Shown here: piece by piece, positions 6,939 to 14,157 of the stretch
Layout: every line of letters begins with the position of its first letter
How positions within the stretch are numbered: the stretch's first letter is position 1
Assembly: GCA_045538015.1 (NCBI GenBank)
Contig: JAZSQO010000087.1
Location: forward strand, 1 to 16,266
Reading direction: 5' to 3'
DNA from: SIG598 sp045538015
GTDB taxonomy: Bacteria; Bacillota; Clostridia; Oscillospirales; Acutalibacteraceae
DNA length: 16,266 nt
Made by a program: the position numbers and the translations under genes
The notes under the pieces: model-generated
What the model was told of the DNA's origin: nothing
What the model saw: only the letters and a program-made list of their open reading frames with translations
The model's database searches: none

Positions 6939-8237
6939 TTATCTTGGCTTCATTGGCCGCTGGGAGGGATTATCCAGCAGGCGTCCATGCTCGTCAAAGC
7001 GCGAGCCGTGGCAGGGGCAGTCCCATGTGTGCTCGGCGGCGTTCCACTTCAAAGCGCAGCCCAGATGCGGGCAGCGCGGCCGGGACAATGTGAGGATATC
7101 CTTTGCCGAGTGGGCGATATTGGCCGCCAGCTGCGGTGTCAGCATGGAGCGGGAGGGCGAAAACACCCGGGCTTGTGCCGGAGCTCGCCCCAGAATCAGT
7201 CCGGTAAGCAGCTCGGCGGCCACCATGGACGAGGTCATTCCCCACTTGTTGAAGCCGGCGGCCACATACCAATCCGGTGTCAGCGCCGAATAATTGCCGA
7301 TGTAGGGTATGCCGTCGAGGGTCATGCAGTCCTGAGTGGCCCAGCGGTATTTTGCCTTGGCTCCCGGAAAGAGCCGGGCGGCGGTTTCTTCCAGCGCCGC
7401 CCATCCGCCGCCCGGTTCACCGGTGCGGTGGCTCTGGCCGCCCATCAGCAGGAAATCTCCATACCTCCGGAAGGAAAGCCCGCCCGGCGAATCGTCGAGG
7501 TACATTCCCTTCAGCTCCGGAGCCTTCTCCAGCGCGATGACATAGGAGCGGCTCTGGTACAGCTTGAGGAAATAACTGCCGTGGCGGTTGATAAAAGGAA
7601 AATGAGTGGCGACTATTATCTTCCCCGCCGTTATCGAGCCCTTGGGCGTGCGGGCGGTATTGCCTTTAAGGGAGAGCACCGGGGAGTGCTCGTATATCCT
7701 CAGTCCCCGGGCGATACGCGCGGCAAATTTCAGCGGATGGAACTGCGCCTGATGGCTCACCCGTACGCCCAGCGCCTCGAAGGGCAGGTCAAGGCGATCG
7801 GTAAGCTCGGCCTGCACGCCGACGCATCTGAGCACGCCTGCTTCCCTCTCGATGGATTCCCGGTCGACCCGGGAATAAACATAGGCGTCCTGCCGCTCAA
7901 AGCCGCAGTCAGCTCCGCGGCACATGGCGGCGTACCGCTCCACGGCGCTCATGTTGGCGCTGTAATACTGTCTGGCGGTCTCAAGACCGTATCGGTCGAT
8001 TATCTTCCCGCACCGCAGGCCGTGAAGGGCGGTGATCTTGGCCGTGGTGTTTTTGGTCACGCCGCGGCATATTCTGTCCGCCTCCAGCAGGGCGCAGTCT
8101 ATCCCCGCATCCGTTAGCAGGCGGGCGCACAGCAATCCCGCCATCCCGCCGCCGATCACCAGCACATCCGCCCGCTCGTCTCCCCGCAGTGCCCGGTATT
8201 CCGGCATTGTCACACCGTCGCGCCAAAGAGAATCCAT
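6939..8237 (-). CDS. FAD-dependent oxidoreductase with C-terminal Rieske [2Fe-2S] domain
   Basis: A 432-residue fusion. Residues 24-53 (ADVLVIGGGMAGLLCARLL) form a Rossmann FAD-binding motif with G29, G31 and G34 and a downstream acidic residue (LLEAD). The middle has the DAO-type fold. Near the C-terminus CPHLGC (389-394) and CPCHGS (407-412) give the Rieske ligands C389, H391, C407 and H410, with C394 and C409 placed for the usual disulfide. The layout is that of B. subtilis YhfW-type proteins, though shorter than the roughly 500 residues I recall. The substrate is unknown. The start at 8237 is chosen because GGGGTGAT lies shortly upstream; an in-frame ATG at 8360 would run through a terminator hairpin. 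No signal peptide is seen, so it is probably cytoplasmic. Confidence 0.9.
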   Translation of the reverse strand: MDSLWRDGVTMPEYRALRGDERADVLVIGGGMAGLLCARLLTDAGIDCALLEADRICRGVTKNTTAKITALHGLRCGKIIDRYGLETARQYYSANMSAVERYAAMCRGADCGFERQDAYVYSRVDRESIEREAGVLRCVGVQAELTDRLDLPFEALGVRVSHQAQFHPLKFAARIARGLRIYEHSPVLSLKGNTARTPKGSITAGKIIVATHFPFINRHGSYFLKLYQSRSYVIALEKAPELKGMYLDDSPGGLSFRRYGDFLLMGGQSHRTGEPGGGWAALEETAARLFPGAKAKYRWATQDCMTLDGIPYIGNYSALTPDWYVAAGFNKWGMTSSMVAAELLTGLILGRAPAQARVFSPSRSMLTPQLAANIAHSAKDILTLSRPRCPHLGCALKWNAAEHTWDCPCHGSRFDEHGRLLDNPSQRPMKPR

Positions 8238-8298
8238 ACTATCACCCCGGGTTATCTTTCCCGTGGGACGGCGGTTAATGCGTGGGCGGAATATAATT

Positions 8299-8332
8299 AA
8301 TCCGGCCTGCGGAAGTGAAGGCAGGCCGGATT
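8299..8332. terminator. Intrinsic terminator after the small membrane protein gene
   Basis: A perfect 12-bp stem, AATCCGGCCTGC (8299-8310) with GCAGGCCGGATT (8321-8332), and a ten-base loop. On the - strand it lies 41 bases after the stop of the small membrane protein gene and is followed by ATTATATT. On the + strand it is followed by TTTTC (counting the last stem bases). It separates that gene from the oxidoreductase, which therefore probably has its own promoter. Confidence 0.75.
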
Positions 8333-8372
8333 TTCGCGCATGGTTTTGTGGGGTCGTCAAATTGTGATTTGG

Positions 8373-8717
8373 TCACTTCTTTTTCTTTATCAGCAAGCAA
8401 ACAATCAAAGCCGCGATACAGCAGATAAAAGGCGAAACATAGTCCGCGATCAATCCGCCGACAGTCGCGCCGCTCCAGTGCGGAGAGGTGAAATAGAGAT
8501 ATGTTCCCCATGCGGCAAACGCTCCTGTAAGCAGGGCCGGTATTGCCTTGATGATGCTCCGTTTTCCGATTCTGCACAGCAATACCTGCACGGCAAGCGA
8601 TGGGATAACTCTAAGAATCAAGGACATTGCCCCATCCCACGCCGCAAATGGCCAAAGCAGCAACATGATCGGCACAACCACAGCAATAGCAAGCAGAATG
8701 TTTGCTGTTTTTTTCAT
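8373..8717 (-). CDS. Small four-helix membrane protein, function unknown
   Basis: A 114-residue hydrophobic protein with predicted membrane helices at about 5-25, 32-50, 55-76 and 88-110, a basic KRSIIK loop between helices 2 and 3, and a KKKK tail that should stay in the cytoplasm. The ATG at 8717 is preferred because AAAGGAGG (8726-8733) lies eight bases before it; the upstream in-frame ATG at 8738 has no ribosome site. It starts 43 bases after the nucleoside phosphorylase family gene on the same strand and is probably co-transcribed with it. No family is recognised. A link with nucleoside transport is only guesswork. Confidence 0.7.
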   Translation of the reverse strand: MKKTANILLAIAVVVPIMLLLWPFAAWDGAMSLILRVIPSLAVQVLLCRIGKRSIIKAIPALLTGAFAAWGTYLYFTSPHWSGATVGGLIADYVSPFICCIAALIVCLLIKKKK

Positions 8718-8760
8718 GTCAGCCGCCTCCTTTGTCATATTCTTATTCGCCCGCCGGGCT

Positions 8761-9510
8761 TCACAGCTGCAGCGCCGTTTCCAGCGCTATATATAATTTG
8801 CCAAAATCGTGGTTCGCGCTGTTCAGTCCTTCGATCTCGTAGCCGCTGGCTTCCAGAACATCGCCCGCTTCGAGGAAATTGTACAGCTCAAGGCCGTAGA
8901 AATCGCACACGGCCTGCACTCCCGCAAGCTCCATTTCCACCGCGATGCAGCCCTCCTCCTTGAGCTTTGTGACAAGTCCTATGGTTTCCCGGAGCATGGA
9001 ATCAGTAGTCCACACTCTCCCCTGCACATAGAGCACGGCCAGCCGATCAAATATGGCGGCGAGCTTATCGCTGTTCTTTACGCTTATGTAGTCGGACGGC
9101 GGGGCGTAGTAGTAGGAACAGCCCTCTCCCCGGTAGCTTTCAGTGGGGACGATGAAACGGCCGTTGGTCTTTTCTCTGTCCAGACTGCCGCAGGAGCCGA
9201 ACATAATGAACTTTGTGGCGCCGGTCTGCCAGTGTGTCTCGTAGCACCACGACGAAGCCACCGCGGAGCCTACTCCGGTCAAATAAAAGGCAAGGTCTCT
9301 GCCCTTGTAATTGAAGCTGTAAACAGGCACATTTCCGTTGCAGGCGGTCAGCTCGGCTATCTGCTTGCATTCGTATGTTTCAAGCAGATGGGTATGAATC
9401 TCCTTGGAGAAGATGACAAGGCATATATCGACAAGGTGTCTGGGTTCGCCGTAAAAATCCTTCAAGCTGATGAGGGGCTCTGAGCTGATATCGTAGCAAT
9501 CTGTAATCAT
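8761..9510 (-). CDS. Nucleoside phosphorylase family protein (PNP/UDP type)
   Basis: A 249-residue protein of the PNP/uridine phosphorylase superfamily, which splits nucleosides with phosphate into free base and ribose 1-phosphate. Seen: GVGSA (79-83) at the glycine-rich phosphate loop, the core strand FIMFGSCGSL (101-110), and CIAVEMELAGVQAVCDFYG (188-206), whose VEME (191-194) is the ribose-binding motif. D217 in LEAGD may be the base-contacting position. Length is normal. AAAGGAG lies six bases before the ATG. The substrate cannot be decided: the core is diverged from textbook DeoD, Udp or MtnN proteins. Relatives are sometimes annotated simply as phosphorylases. It follows a broken small gene and precedes a small membrane protein on the same strand. 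Confidence 0.85.
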   Translation of the reverse strand: MITDCYDISSEPLISLKDFYGEPRHLVDICLVIFSKEIHTHLLETYECKQIAELTACNGNVPVYSFNYKGRDLAFYLTGVGSAVASSWCYETHWQTGATKFIMFGSCGSLDREKTNGRFIVPTESYRGEGCSYYYAPPSDYISVKNSDKLAAIFDRLAVLYVQGRVWTTDSMLRETIGLVTKLKEEGCIAVEMELAGVQAVCDFYGLELYNFLEAGDVLEASGYEIEGLNSANHDFGKLYIALETALQL

Positions 9511-9544
9511 GGTTTTCTCCTTTGGCGGGTCGGTTAATCCGGGT

Positions 9545-9839
9545 TTATCGTTTGTCTGCGTCGCAAGCTACATCCGTAAGGGGAATCGCGATGTTCACAA
9601 GTCTGTTTACCGGGCACTCCACGCAGAACATCTCGCTGGAGGCATAGAAAGTTTCCCAGCCGTCTGATCCTTCGCAGAAATCACGGAAGCTGATGGGATG
9701 CTGACTTCTGAGCCATTCCTGCTCATTATAATACGATCGGCGATTCAAAAACATTATCCTCTTTGTTCTCCGGAACGGAAACCATCACATACATAGCCTT
9801 TGCGTACCTATGAATGTGCCTGACCACTTCGTTTTCCAT
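9545..9839 (-). pseudogene. Small 97-codon gene of unknown function interrupted by a one-base frameshift
   Basis: Two open stretches in different frames join into one sensible protein. The first begins at ATG 9839 (MENEVVRHIHRYAKAMYV) with GGGTGG six bases upstream and runs to about 9735 (NVFESPIV), where its frame meets TAA TGA. Skipping one base near 9729-9735 continues as YNEQEWLRSQHPISF and runs to the stop at 9545. The span is 295 bases, exactly 97 codons plus stop plus one extra base. The second half has four cysteines (FCEG, MFCVECPV, VAC). Neither part looks membrane-bound, and I do not recognise the family. The second stretch has its own ATG at 9754, but AGAGG is only three bases before it. 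A sequencing or assembly error is a real alternative to a true mutation. Confidence 0.6.
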
Positions 9840-9913
9840 TGTCATCCACCCTTGCAGAATTATCGCTCTGTTGACTTGCGGGCTGTGCCATGCACGCCGG
9901 CAATAAGGGCGTA

Positions 9914-10420
9914 TCAGAGATTGAGCACCTTCTTGATGGTGGCTTCGCCCTTTTCCAGCGAAGCTACGCCGGTTCGGCATATCTCGAGAATGGTGTAGTC
10001 ACGCATAAGGTTGATGAAATCGTCGATGCGGCGGCTGTCGCCGGTCAGGCTGAACACCATGGAGCGCTTGGAGTAGTCCTCTATCCGCGCGCCGAAGGCG
10101 TCGGCGGCGGTGCGGATGTCGCCCCGGGTCTCCGGGTCATTTTCCATCTTGATGAGCAGAAGCTCACAGCTGACCGAATTGTCCCTTGTGAGCTCCTTGA
10201 TGGAGCACACATCAGGCAGCTTGTACAGCTGATTGATGAGCTGCTGCTTGTTCAGCTCGTCTCCGTCGAAGATGACGGTGATGCGGGAATACTCATTGGA
10301 TTCGGTTTCGCTGACGGTCAGCGAGCTTATGTTGAACTGGCGGCGGCGGAACATACTGGTGACCCGGTTGAGCACACCGGACTGGTTGCGCACCAGCACC
10401 GCCATTATATATCTGTTCAT
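9914..10420 (-). CDS. ilvN: Acetolactate synthase small (regulatory) subunit
   Basis: A 168-residue regulatory subunit of acetohydroxyacid synthase. The N-terminal ACT domain (about 4-75) starts with MAVLVRNQSGVLNRVTSMFRRR and continues NISSLTV; in this family it binds valine and gives feedback inhibition. The C-terminal domain (about 85-165, with RSMVFSLTGDSRRIDDFINLM) activates the catalytic subunit. The long two-domain form is usual in Firmicutes, where it is often called IlvH or IlvN. The ATG lies one base after the ilvB stop, so the two are surely translated from one message. No clear terminator follows. Confidence 0.96.
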   Translation of the reverse strand: MNRYIMAVLVRNQSGVLNRVTSMFRRRQFNISSLTVSETESNEYSRITVIFDGDELNKQQLINQLYKLPDVCSIKELTRDNSVSCELLLIKMENDPETRGDIRTAADAFGARIEDYSKRSMVFSLTGDSRRIDDFINLMRDYTILEICRTGVASLEKGEATIKKVLNL

Positions 10421-10421
10421 T

Positions 10422-12092
10422 CTACTGCTTGCCTGCCTTTACTATGATATCTTCCACGGTGCCTCCCGGAGGAAGCATTGGAAGGACAAACTCGTCCTTG
10501 TCTATGGCACAGTCTATCACATAGGGGACTGTGCTGTCAAACGCTCTTGTCAGGGCGCTGTCAAGCCCGTCAAGGTCGCTCACCCGCTCGCCGTCGGCTC
10601 CGAATGCCCGGGCAACGGCCACAAAGTCGGTGGCGCGGTCGAGGACGGTGCCGGAGTAGTGCCGCTCGTAGAAGAGGGTCTGCCACTGGCGCACCATGCC
10701 CAGCACGCCGTTGTTCATTATCAGAATGACCACGGGCACCTTGCAGGAAACGGCGGTGGCCAGCTCGTTGAGGCACATACCGAAGCTGCCGTCGCCGGTG
10801 ATGAGCACACTGCGCTCTCCGGCTCCGATGGCGGAGCCGATGGCCGCGCCGAGGCCGAAGCCCATGGTGCCGAGGCCGCCGCTGGAAACAAAACGGCGGG
10901 TCTTGCGGAACACAAGATTCTGAGCCGCCCACACCTGATGCTGACCCACATCGGTGACAATGGGCGTGGTGTCACCCAGACGGTCGTTGAGGGCCATGAT
11001 GACATTCTTGGGCGTCATGCCCTCCCGGCGGTCGAGGGTGCGTTCCTCGGTCTGGCGCAGGCGCTGTACCGTCTGCTGCCACTGGGGACGTTCGACCTTT
11101 TTAATGAGGGGCAGGAGCTTCTGCAGGGTGAGCTTGATATCGGCCCGCAGTCCGTGGGCGGCGACCACCGCCTTGGACAGCTCCGAGCCGTCGATGTCGA
11201 TGTGCACGATCTGGGTTCCGGCGGCGAATTTGCTGCGGTCGCCGGTCACGCGGTCGTTGAAGCGCACGCCGAGGGAGACGATGCAGTCGGCCTCGTGCAT
11301 GGCCATGGAGGATGCGTAGTGGCCGTGCATTCCCTGCATTCCGAGGAATCGGGGATGTCCGGTGGGCACTGCCGAAAGTCCCATCATGGAGCAGCCCATA
11401 GGCGCGTCGATCCTTTCGGCCAGTTCAAGCATTTCCGGCTGAGCCTCGCTGGAGATGACTCCGCCGCCGAAGTATATATAGGGGCGCTGGCAGGAGTTGA
11501 TGCACTGGGCCGCTTCGGCAATGCGGATATCCTTGGCGGCGAATTTCTCCATCGGCTCGGCGGGCGGCTGAGGAGTGTATTCGCACACCGCTGTCTGGAC
11601 ATCCTTGGGCACATCCACAAGCACCGGACCGGGACGGCCGGACATGGCCAGACGGAAGGCCTCGCGGATGGTGTCGGCCAGCTGTTCCACTCTGCCCACG
11701 AAGTAGTTGTGCTTGGTTATGGGCAGGGTTATGCCGGTGATGTCTATCTCCTGAAAGCTGTCGGTGCCTATCTGATAGGTGGGCACATTGCCGCAGATGG
11801 CCACCAGCGGCACGGAATCGAGGTGAGCCGTGGCGATGCCGGTGACCAGATTGGTGGCGCCGGGGCCGGAGGTGGCCATGGCTACGCCCACCCGTCCGGT
11901 GGTTCGGGCGTAGCCGTCGGCGGCGTGAGCCGCGCCCTGCTCGTGGGCGGTGAGAATGTGTTTTATCTCTCCGCTGTATTTATAAAGGGAATCGTAGACA
12001 TCAAGGATCTGGCCTCCGGGATAACCGAAGACCACCTCGCAGCCCTGCTCTATCAGAGTGCGCACGATTATATCCGCGCCGGTAAGCCGCAT
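10422..12092 (-). CDS. ilvB: Acetolactate synthase large (catalytic) subunit
   Basis: The 556-residue thiamine-diphosphate enzyme that joins two pyruvates to acetolactate (valine, leucine) or pyruvate and 2-ketobutyrate to acetohydroxybutyrate (isoleucine). The PYR domain has FGYPGGQILD and the catalytic glutamate E51 in AHEQGAAHAADGYAR. The central FAD-binding-type domain spans about 190-340, with GMQGMHG and SLGVRFNDRVTG. The PP domain carries the ThDP/Mg motif GDGSFGM at 433-439 ending at N460-N461. NNGVLGMVRQWQ (460-471) identifies a true anabolic AHAS rather than a related decarboxylase. AGGAGG lies ten bases before the ATG. It starts 41 bases after the ridA stop with no hairpin between, which suggests co-transcription. 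Confidence 0.97.
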   Translation of the reverse strand: MRLTGADIIVRTLIEQGCEVVFGYPGGQILDVYDSLYKYSGEIKHILTAHEQGAAHAADGYARTTGRVGVAMATSGPGATNLVTGIATAHLDSVPLVAICGNVPTYQIGTDSFQEIDITGITLPITKHNYFVGRVEQLADTIREAFRLAMSGRPGPVLVDVPKDVQTAVCEYTPQPPAEPMEKFAAKDIRIAEAAQCINSCQRPYIYFGGGVISSEAQPEMLELAERIDAPMGCSMMGLSAVPTGHPRFLGMQGMHGHYASSMAMHEADCIVSLGVRFNDRVTGDRSKFAAGTQIVHIDIDGSELSKAVVAAHGLRADIKLTLQKLLPLIKKVERPQWQQTVQRLRQTEERTLDRREGMTPKNVIMALNDRLGDTTPIVTDVGQHQVWAAQNLVFRKTRRFVSSGGLGTMGFGLGAAIGSAIGAGERSVLITGDGSFGMCLNELATAVSCKVPVVILIMNNGVLGMVRQWQTLFYERHYSGTVLDRATDFVAVARAFGADGERVSDLDGLDSALTRAFDSTVPYVIDCAIDKDEFVLPMLPPGGTVEDIIVKAGKQ

Positions 12093-12133
12093 AAGCTCAA
12101 TTCCTCCTGATCTGTTCGGTCGTAATGATGATT

Positions 12134-12511
12134 TTATTCTTTCTCGGCAATGACCTCGACCTCAACAAGGGCGCCCTTGGGCAGGGTCTTTACCGCCACG
12201 CAGGAGCGGGCGGGCTTGCCGGTAAAATACTGGGAATAAACCTCGTTGAAGGCGGCGAAGTCGTCCATGGAAGCAAGATAGCAGGTGGTCTTTACCGCTC
12301 TTTCGAGGGAGCTGCCGGCAGCCCTGAGGACCTCGGCGAGGTTTTTGCACACCTGATGGGTCTGCTCGGCGGCATTTTCTCCCACCAGCTGTCCGGTGAC
12401 CGGACACAGGGGAATCTGGCCCGAGGTGAATACAAGGTTTCCCACGGCGATGGCCTGAGAATAGGGGCCGATGGCCTGCGGTGCGTTGTCGGTATGAATG
12501 ATGGCGCTCAT
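12134..12511 (-). CDS. ridA: RidA family enamine/imine deaminase
   Basis: A 125-residue protein of the YjgF/YER057c/UK114 family, full length. RidA hydrolyses reactive enamines and imines such as 2-aminoacrylate, which arise from serine/threonine dehydratase and poison PLP enzymes. Seen: AIGPYSQA with Y17, FTSGQIPL (28-35), NLAEVL (57-62), and ARSCVAVKTLPKGALVEVE with R102 (substrate carboxylate) and E117, the residues expected for an active archetype. AAAGGAG lies eight bases before the ATG at 12511. The frame stays open upstream to 12607 through a terminator-like hairpin, but no ribosome site supports a longer protein. Its place before ilvBN fits the family link to isoleucine synthesis. Confidence 0.95.
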   Translation of the reverse strand: MSAIIHTDNAPQAIGPYSQAIAVGNLVFTSGQIPLCPVTGQLVGENAAEQTHQVCKNLAEVLRAAGSSLERAVKTTCYLASMDDFAAFNEVYSQYFTGKPARSCVAVKTLPKGALVEVEVIAEKE

Positions 12512-12546
12512 GTAAATTTCTCCTTTCGCCGCTCTGTTTCGTTTGC

Positions 12547-12575
12547 AAAAACACCCCGCGGGGCGCAGGGTGTTT
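12547..12575 (-). terminator. Intrinsic terminator or attenuator just before ridA
   Basis: On the - strand an 8-bp stem AAACACCC/GGGTGTTT (12568-12575 with 12549-12556) and an 11-base GC-rich loop, inside which further G-C pairs can form, lead into a run of five T (12551-12547). It ends 35 bases before the ridA ATG. It may end transcripts from the LRR gene, or act as an attenuator for ridA-ilvBN, because little room for a promoter remains between it and ridA. Confidence 0.6.
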
Positions 12576-12584
12576 GGATGGGGG

Positions 12585-12627
12585 CCACTGAGTAAATCTG
12601 CAAGCAAGGTGTGATTTATTCAGTGGC
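12585..12627. other. Long inverted repeat after the LRR gene
   Basis: CCACTGAGTAAATC (12585-12598) pairs with GATTTATTCAGTGG (12613-12626) with a single mismatch. It starts eight bases from the LRR gene stop. On the + strand it is followed by CTCCCTTTTTACC, and on the - strand by CCCCATCC without a T-run. It may shape the 3' end of the LRR message or form a joint structure with the neighbouring hairpin at 12547-12575. Confidence 0.55.
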
Positions 12628-12634
12628 TCCCTTT

Positions 12635-14107
12635 TTACCAGTGATAGTCGTTCATGCCGTTGTGGTTGCGGAAGCCGTCGCGTATCTTGTCGAAGTGGTC
12701 GTTGTATCGCCAGCTGCCGTTGGTGGAGCCGTAGGTGGAGTAAAGGTCAAATTCCACATCGGGACGTTTTTCCATAAACTCCCGCTTGGTGGCGCGCGAC
12801 ATTCCGCCGCCGCACATCCACACCCGCTCGAGGTACTCGTGCTCGTAGAGTACAGACGGGTCGGAGATCCAGTTCCAGCAGAAGTTGACATCGGTCAGGT
12901 TGGGCATATACTGCAGCACCGAAATATCGGTGATGCTGTTGATGAACATTTCGATATACTCCATCTTGGTCAGCTTGTAGAGGCCGGAGATGTCGGAAAT
13001 GCGGTTGTCGGCAAGGATGAGTACCTTGAGGTTGGTCAGGTTTTCAAAGGGCTCCACACTGGTGATGGAGTTGTGGCCGAGATCGAGCATCTCAAGGTCG
13101 GTGCAGTAGCGAAGCACCGACACCTCTTTATCCACCAGACGATAGCTGGGAGGGTCTCCGTTGAGGGTGGAGAAGGCGGTGGCATCGGTGCGCAGCGACC
13201 ATTTGCCGAAATAGACCCGCCAGACGATCTTGACGCTCTCGTGCTTGCGGTTGAGCTCGTCCAGCTTTTCGTTGCTCAGTCCGCAGTCGCAGATGATGAG
13301 CTTTTCCAGCCGGGGCAGATAGTCGAGCAGGCGATCCAGCTCGTCGGGATCCTCCACCTTGGTGCCGCTGAGATCGACCTCGGTATCCTCCGAGGTTATT
13401 CTGGTGCCCAGCAGCTCCACTTCCCATTTTACATCGCATTCGGTGGCGTTTTCAGCAAATTCAAGGATGCTGTCGTATTCGGTGCAGCCGGTGAAATCCG
13501 CCGAAAGCAGATTGGGCATATACTCCAGCAGCTGAAAATCCTTTTTCTCCGCATCGGGCAAAACGAGGTCGGTTTCGTCGCTGCTGTAGGTCTCGCCGCA
13601 CAGAGGAACCGTCCAGCGCACCTTGCAGTCGGTCATGGCGCGGCTGTATTCCATCAGCCACTCATACTCCTCGCAGTCGGTGACCGAAAGCTCGGTGAGG
13701 CTGTCGAAGAAGCGGAGCATCTCAAGGTCTTCCTCCGTGGGCGCCTTCAGCTCCAGCTTTTTGCTGTCGCTGTCGTAAACCCGTCCGGCAATGGGAACCG
13801 ACCAGACCAGCCGGCACTCGGGCAGCCGCTCGCCGATCTCGTCCGCCTGCTCGGTGGTCAGCACAGAATCGCGCAGGTCGATATACTCAAGGGATTCCAT
13901 TTTGCACAGGCGGTCGATGTCGATCTCCCGGGAGCCGCGCAGCTCGATGCTGGTGTTTTCCCGTTTGTACACCTCGCCTCCGTAGCATACATAGTGACTG
14001 TCGAGAAAGATAAGCACCATCACTATGGCGGCCATGACGCACACGACCAGCGCCGTTCTCAGCGCGTTGTTCGAGGCGGTGTGCGGTCTTTTCCTTGTGT
14101 ATCCCAT
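12635..14107 (-). CDS. Membrane-anchored leucine-rich-repeat protein with 63-68 residue modules
   Basis: A 490-residue protein with a basic N-terminus (KRPH) and one membrane helix at about 17-36, so it is probably anchored with the rest outside the membrane. Residues 43-301 hold four related modules, each ending in a hydrophobic/tryptophan strand followed by glycine: LVWSVPIAG (W102), VRWTVPLCG (W165), VKWEVELLG (W228) and IVWRVYFG (W296). Spacing is 63, 63 and 68. Three of the four have a C just before this strand (C98, C161, C224). After each glycine comes a Y/T-x-SD-type strand. Residues about 334-430 are ordinary 22-residue LRRs of internalin/SDS22 style (LDLGHNSITSVEPF, LILADNRISDISGL). 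The tail (455-490) is G/N/D/W-rich. GGGAGG lies six bases before the ATG. Ligand and role are unknown. Confidence 0.85.
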   Translation of the reverse strand: MGYTRKRPHTASNNALRTALVVCVMAAIVMVLIFLDSHYVCYGGEVYKRENTSIELRGSREIDIDRLCKMESLEYIDLRDSVLTTEQADEIGERLPECRLVWSVPIAGRVYDSDSKKLELKAPTEEDLEMLRFFDSLTELSVTDCEEYEWLMEYSRAMTDCKVRWTVPLCGETYSSDETDLVLPDAEKKDFQLLEYMPNLLSADFTGCTEYDSILEFAENATECDVKWEVELLGTRITSEDTEVDLSGTKVEDPDELDRLLDYLPRLEKLIICDCGLSNEKLDELNRKHESVKIVWRVYFGKWSLRTDATAFSTLNGDPPSYRLVDKEVSVLRYCTDLEMLDLGHNSITSVEPFENLTNLKVLILADNRISDISGLYKLTKMEYIEMFINSITDISVLQYMPNLTDVNFCWNWISDPSVLYEHEYLERVWMCGGGMSRATKREFMEKRPDVEFDLYSTYGSTNGSWRYNDHFDKIRDGFRNHNGMNDYHW

Positions 14108-14133
14108 TTTGTTCCTCCCGGTCTGATAAGTCA

Positions 14134-14157
14134 GCCGCTCACCGGCGGCGTTTTTTT
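14134..14157 (+). other. Short hairpin with a T-run on the + strand, between the GtrA and LRR genes
   Basis: GCCGC (14134-14138) pairs with GCGGC (14145-14149), followed by seven T (14151-14157) on the + strand that overlap the TAA stop of the GtrA gene on the other strand. In form it is a small intrinsic terminator for + strand (antisense) transcription, but no + gene lies before it. In the direction of the real genes there is no T-run after the stem. Confidence 0.35.

Noticed and set aside
6864..8117. A 417-codon open frame on the + strand opposite the oxidoreductase.
   Set aside because: It begins inside a terminator hairpin and opposes a gene with intact FAD and Rieske motifs.
8290..8319. 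A possible promoter for the oxidoreductase on the - strand (TTCACT, 18-base spacer, TATATT).
   Set aside because: The -35 element lies inside the loop of the terminator hairpin and matches the consensus at only four of six positions; too weak to list as a feature.
10233..12110. A 625-codon open frame on the + strand opposite ilvB and ilvN.
   Set aside because: The - strand encodes unmistakable acetolactate synthase subunits; the + frame is low-complexity (A, G, H rich) and lacks a ribosome site.
12512..12607. An N-terminal extension of RidA starting at TTG 12607.
   Set aside because: RidA proteins begin at the position given by ATG 12511, which has a good ribosome site; the extension would encode a terminator hairpin and has no ribosome site.
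12512..12634. A T-box riboswitch in front of the branched-chain amino acid genes.
   Set aside because: No AGGGTGG-type T-box sequence or specifier stem is visible and the space is too short.
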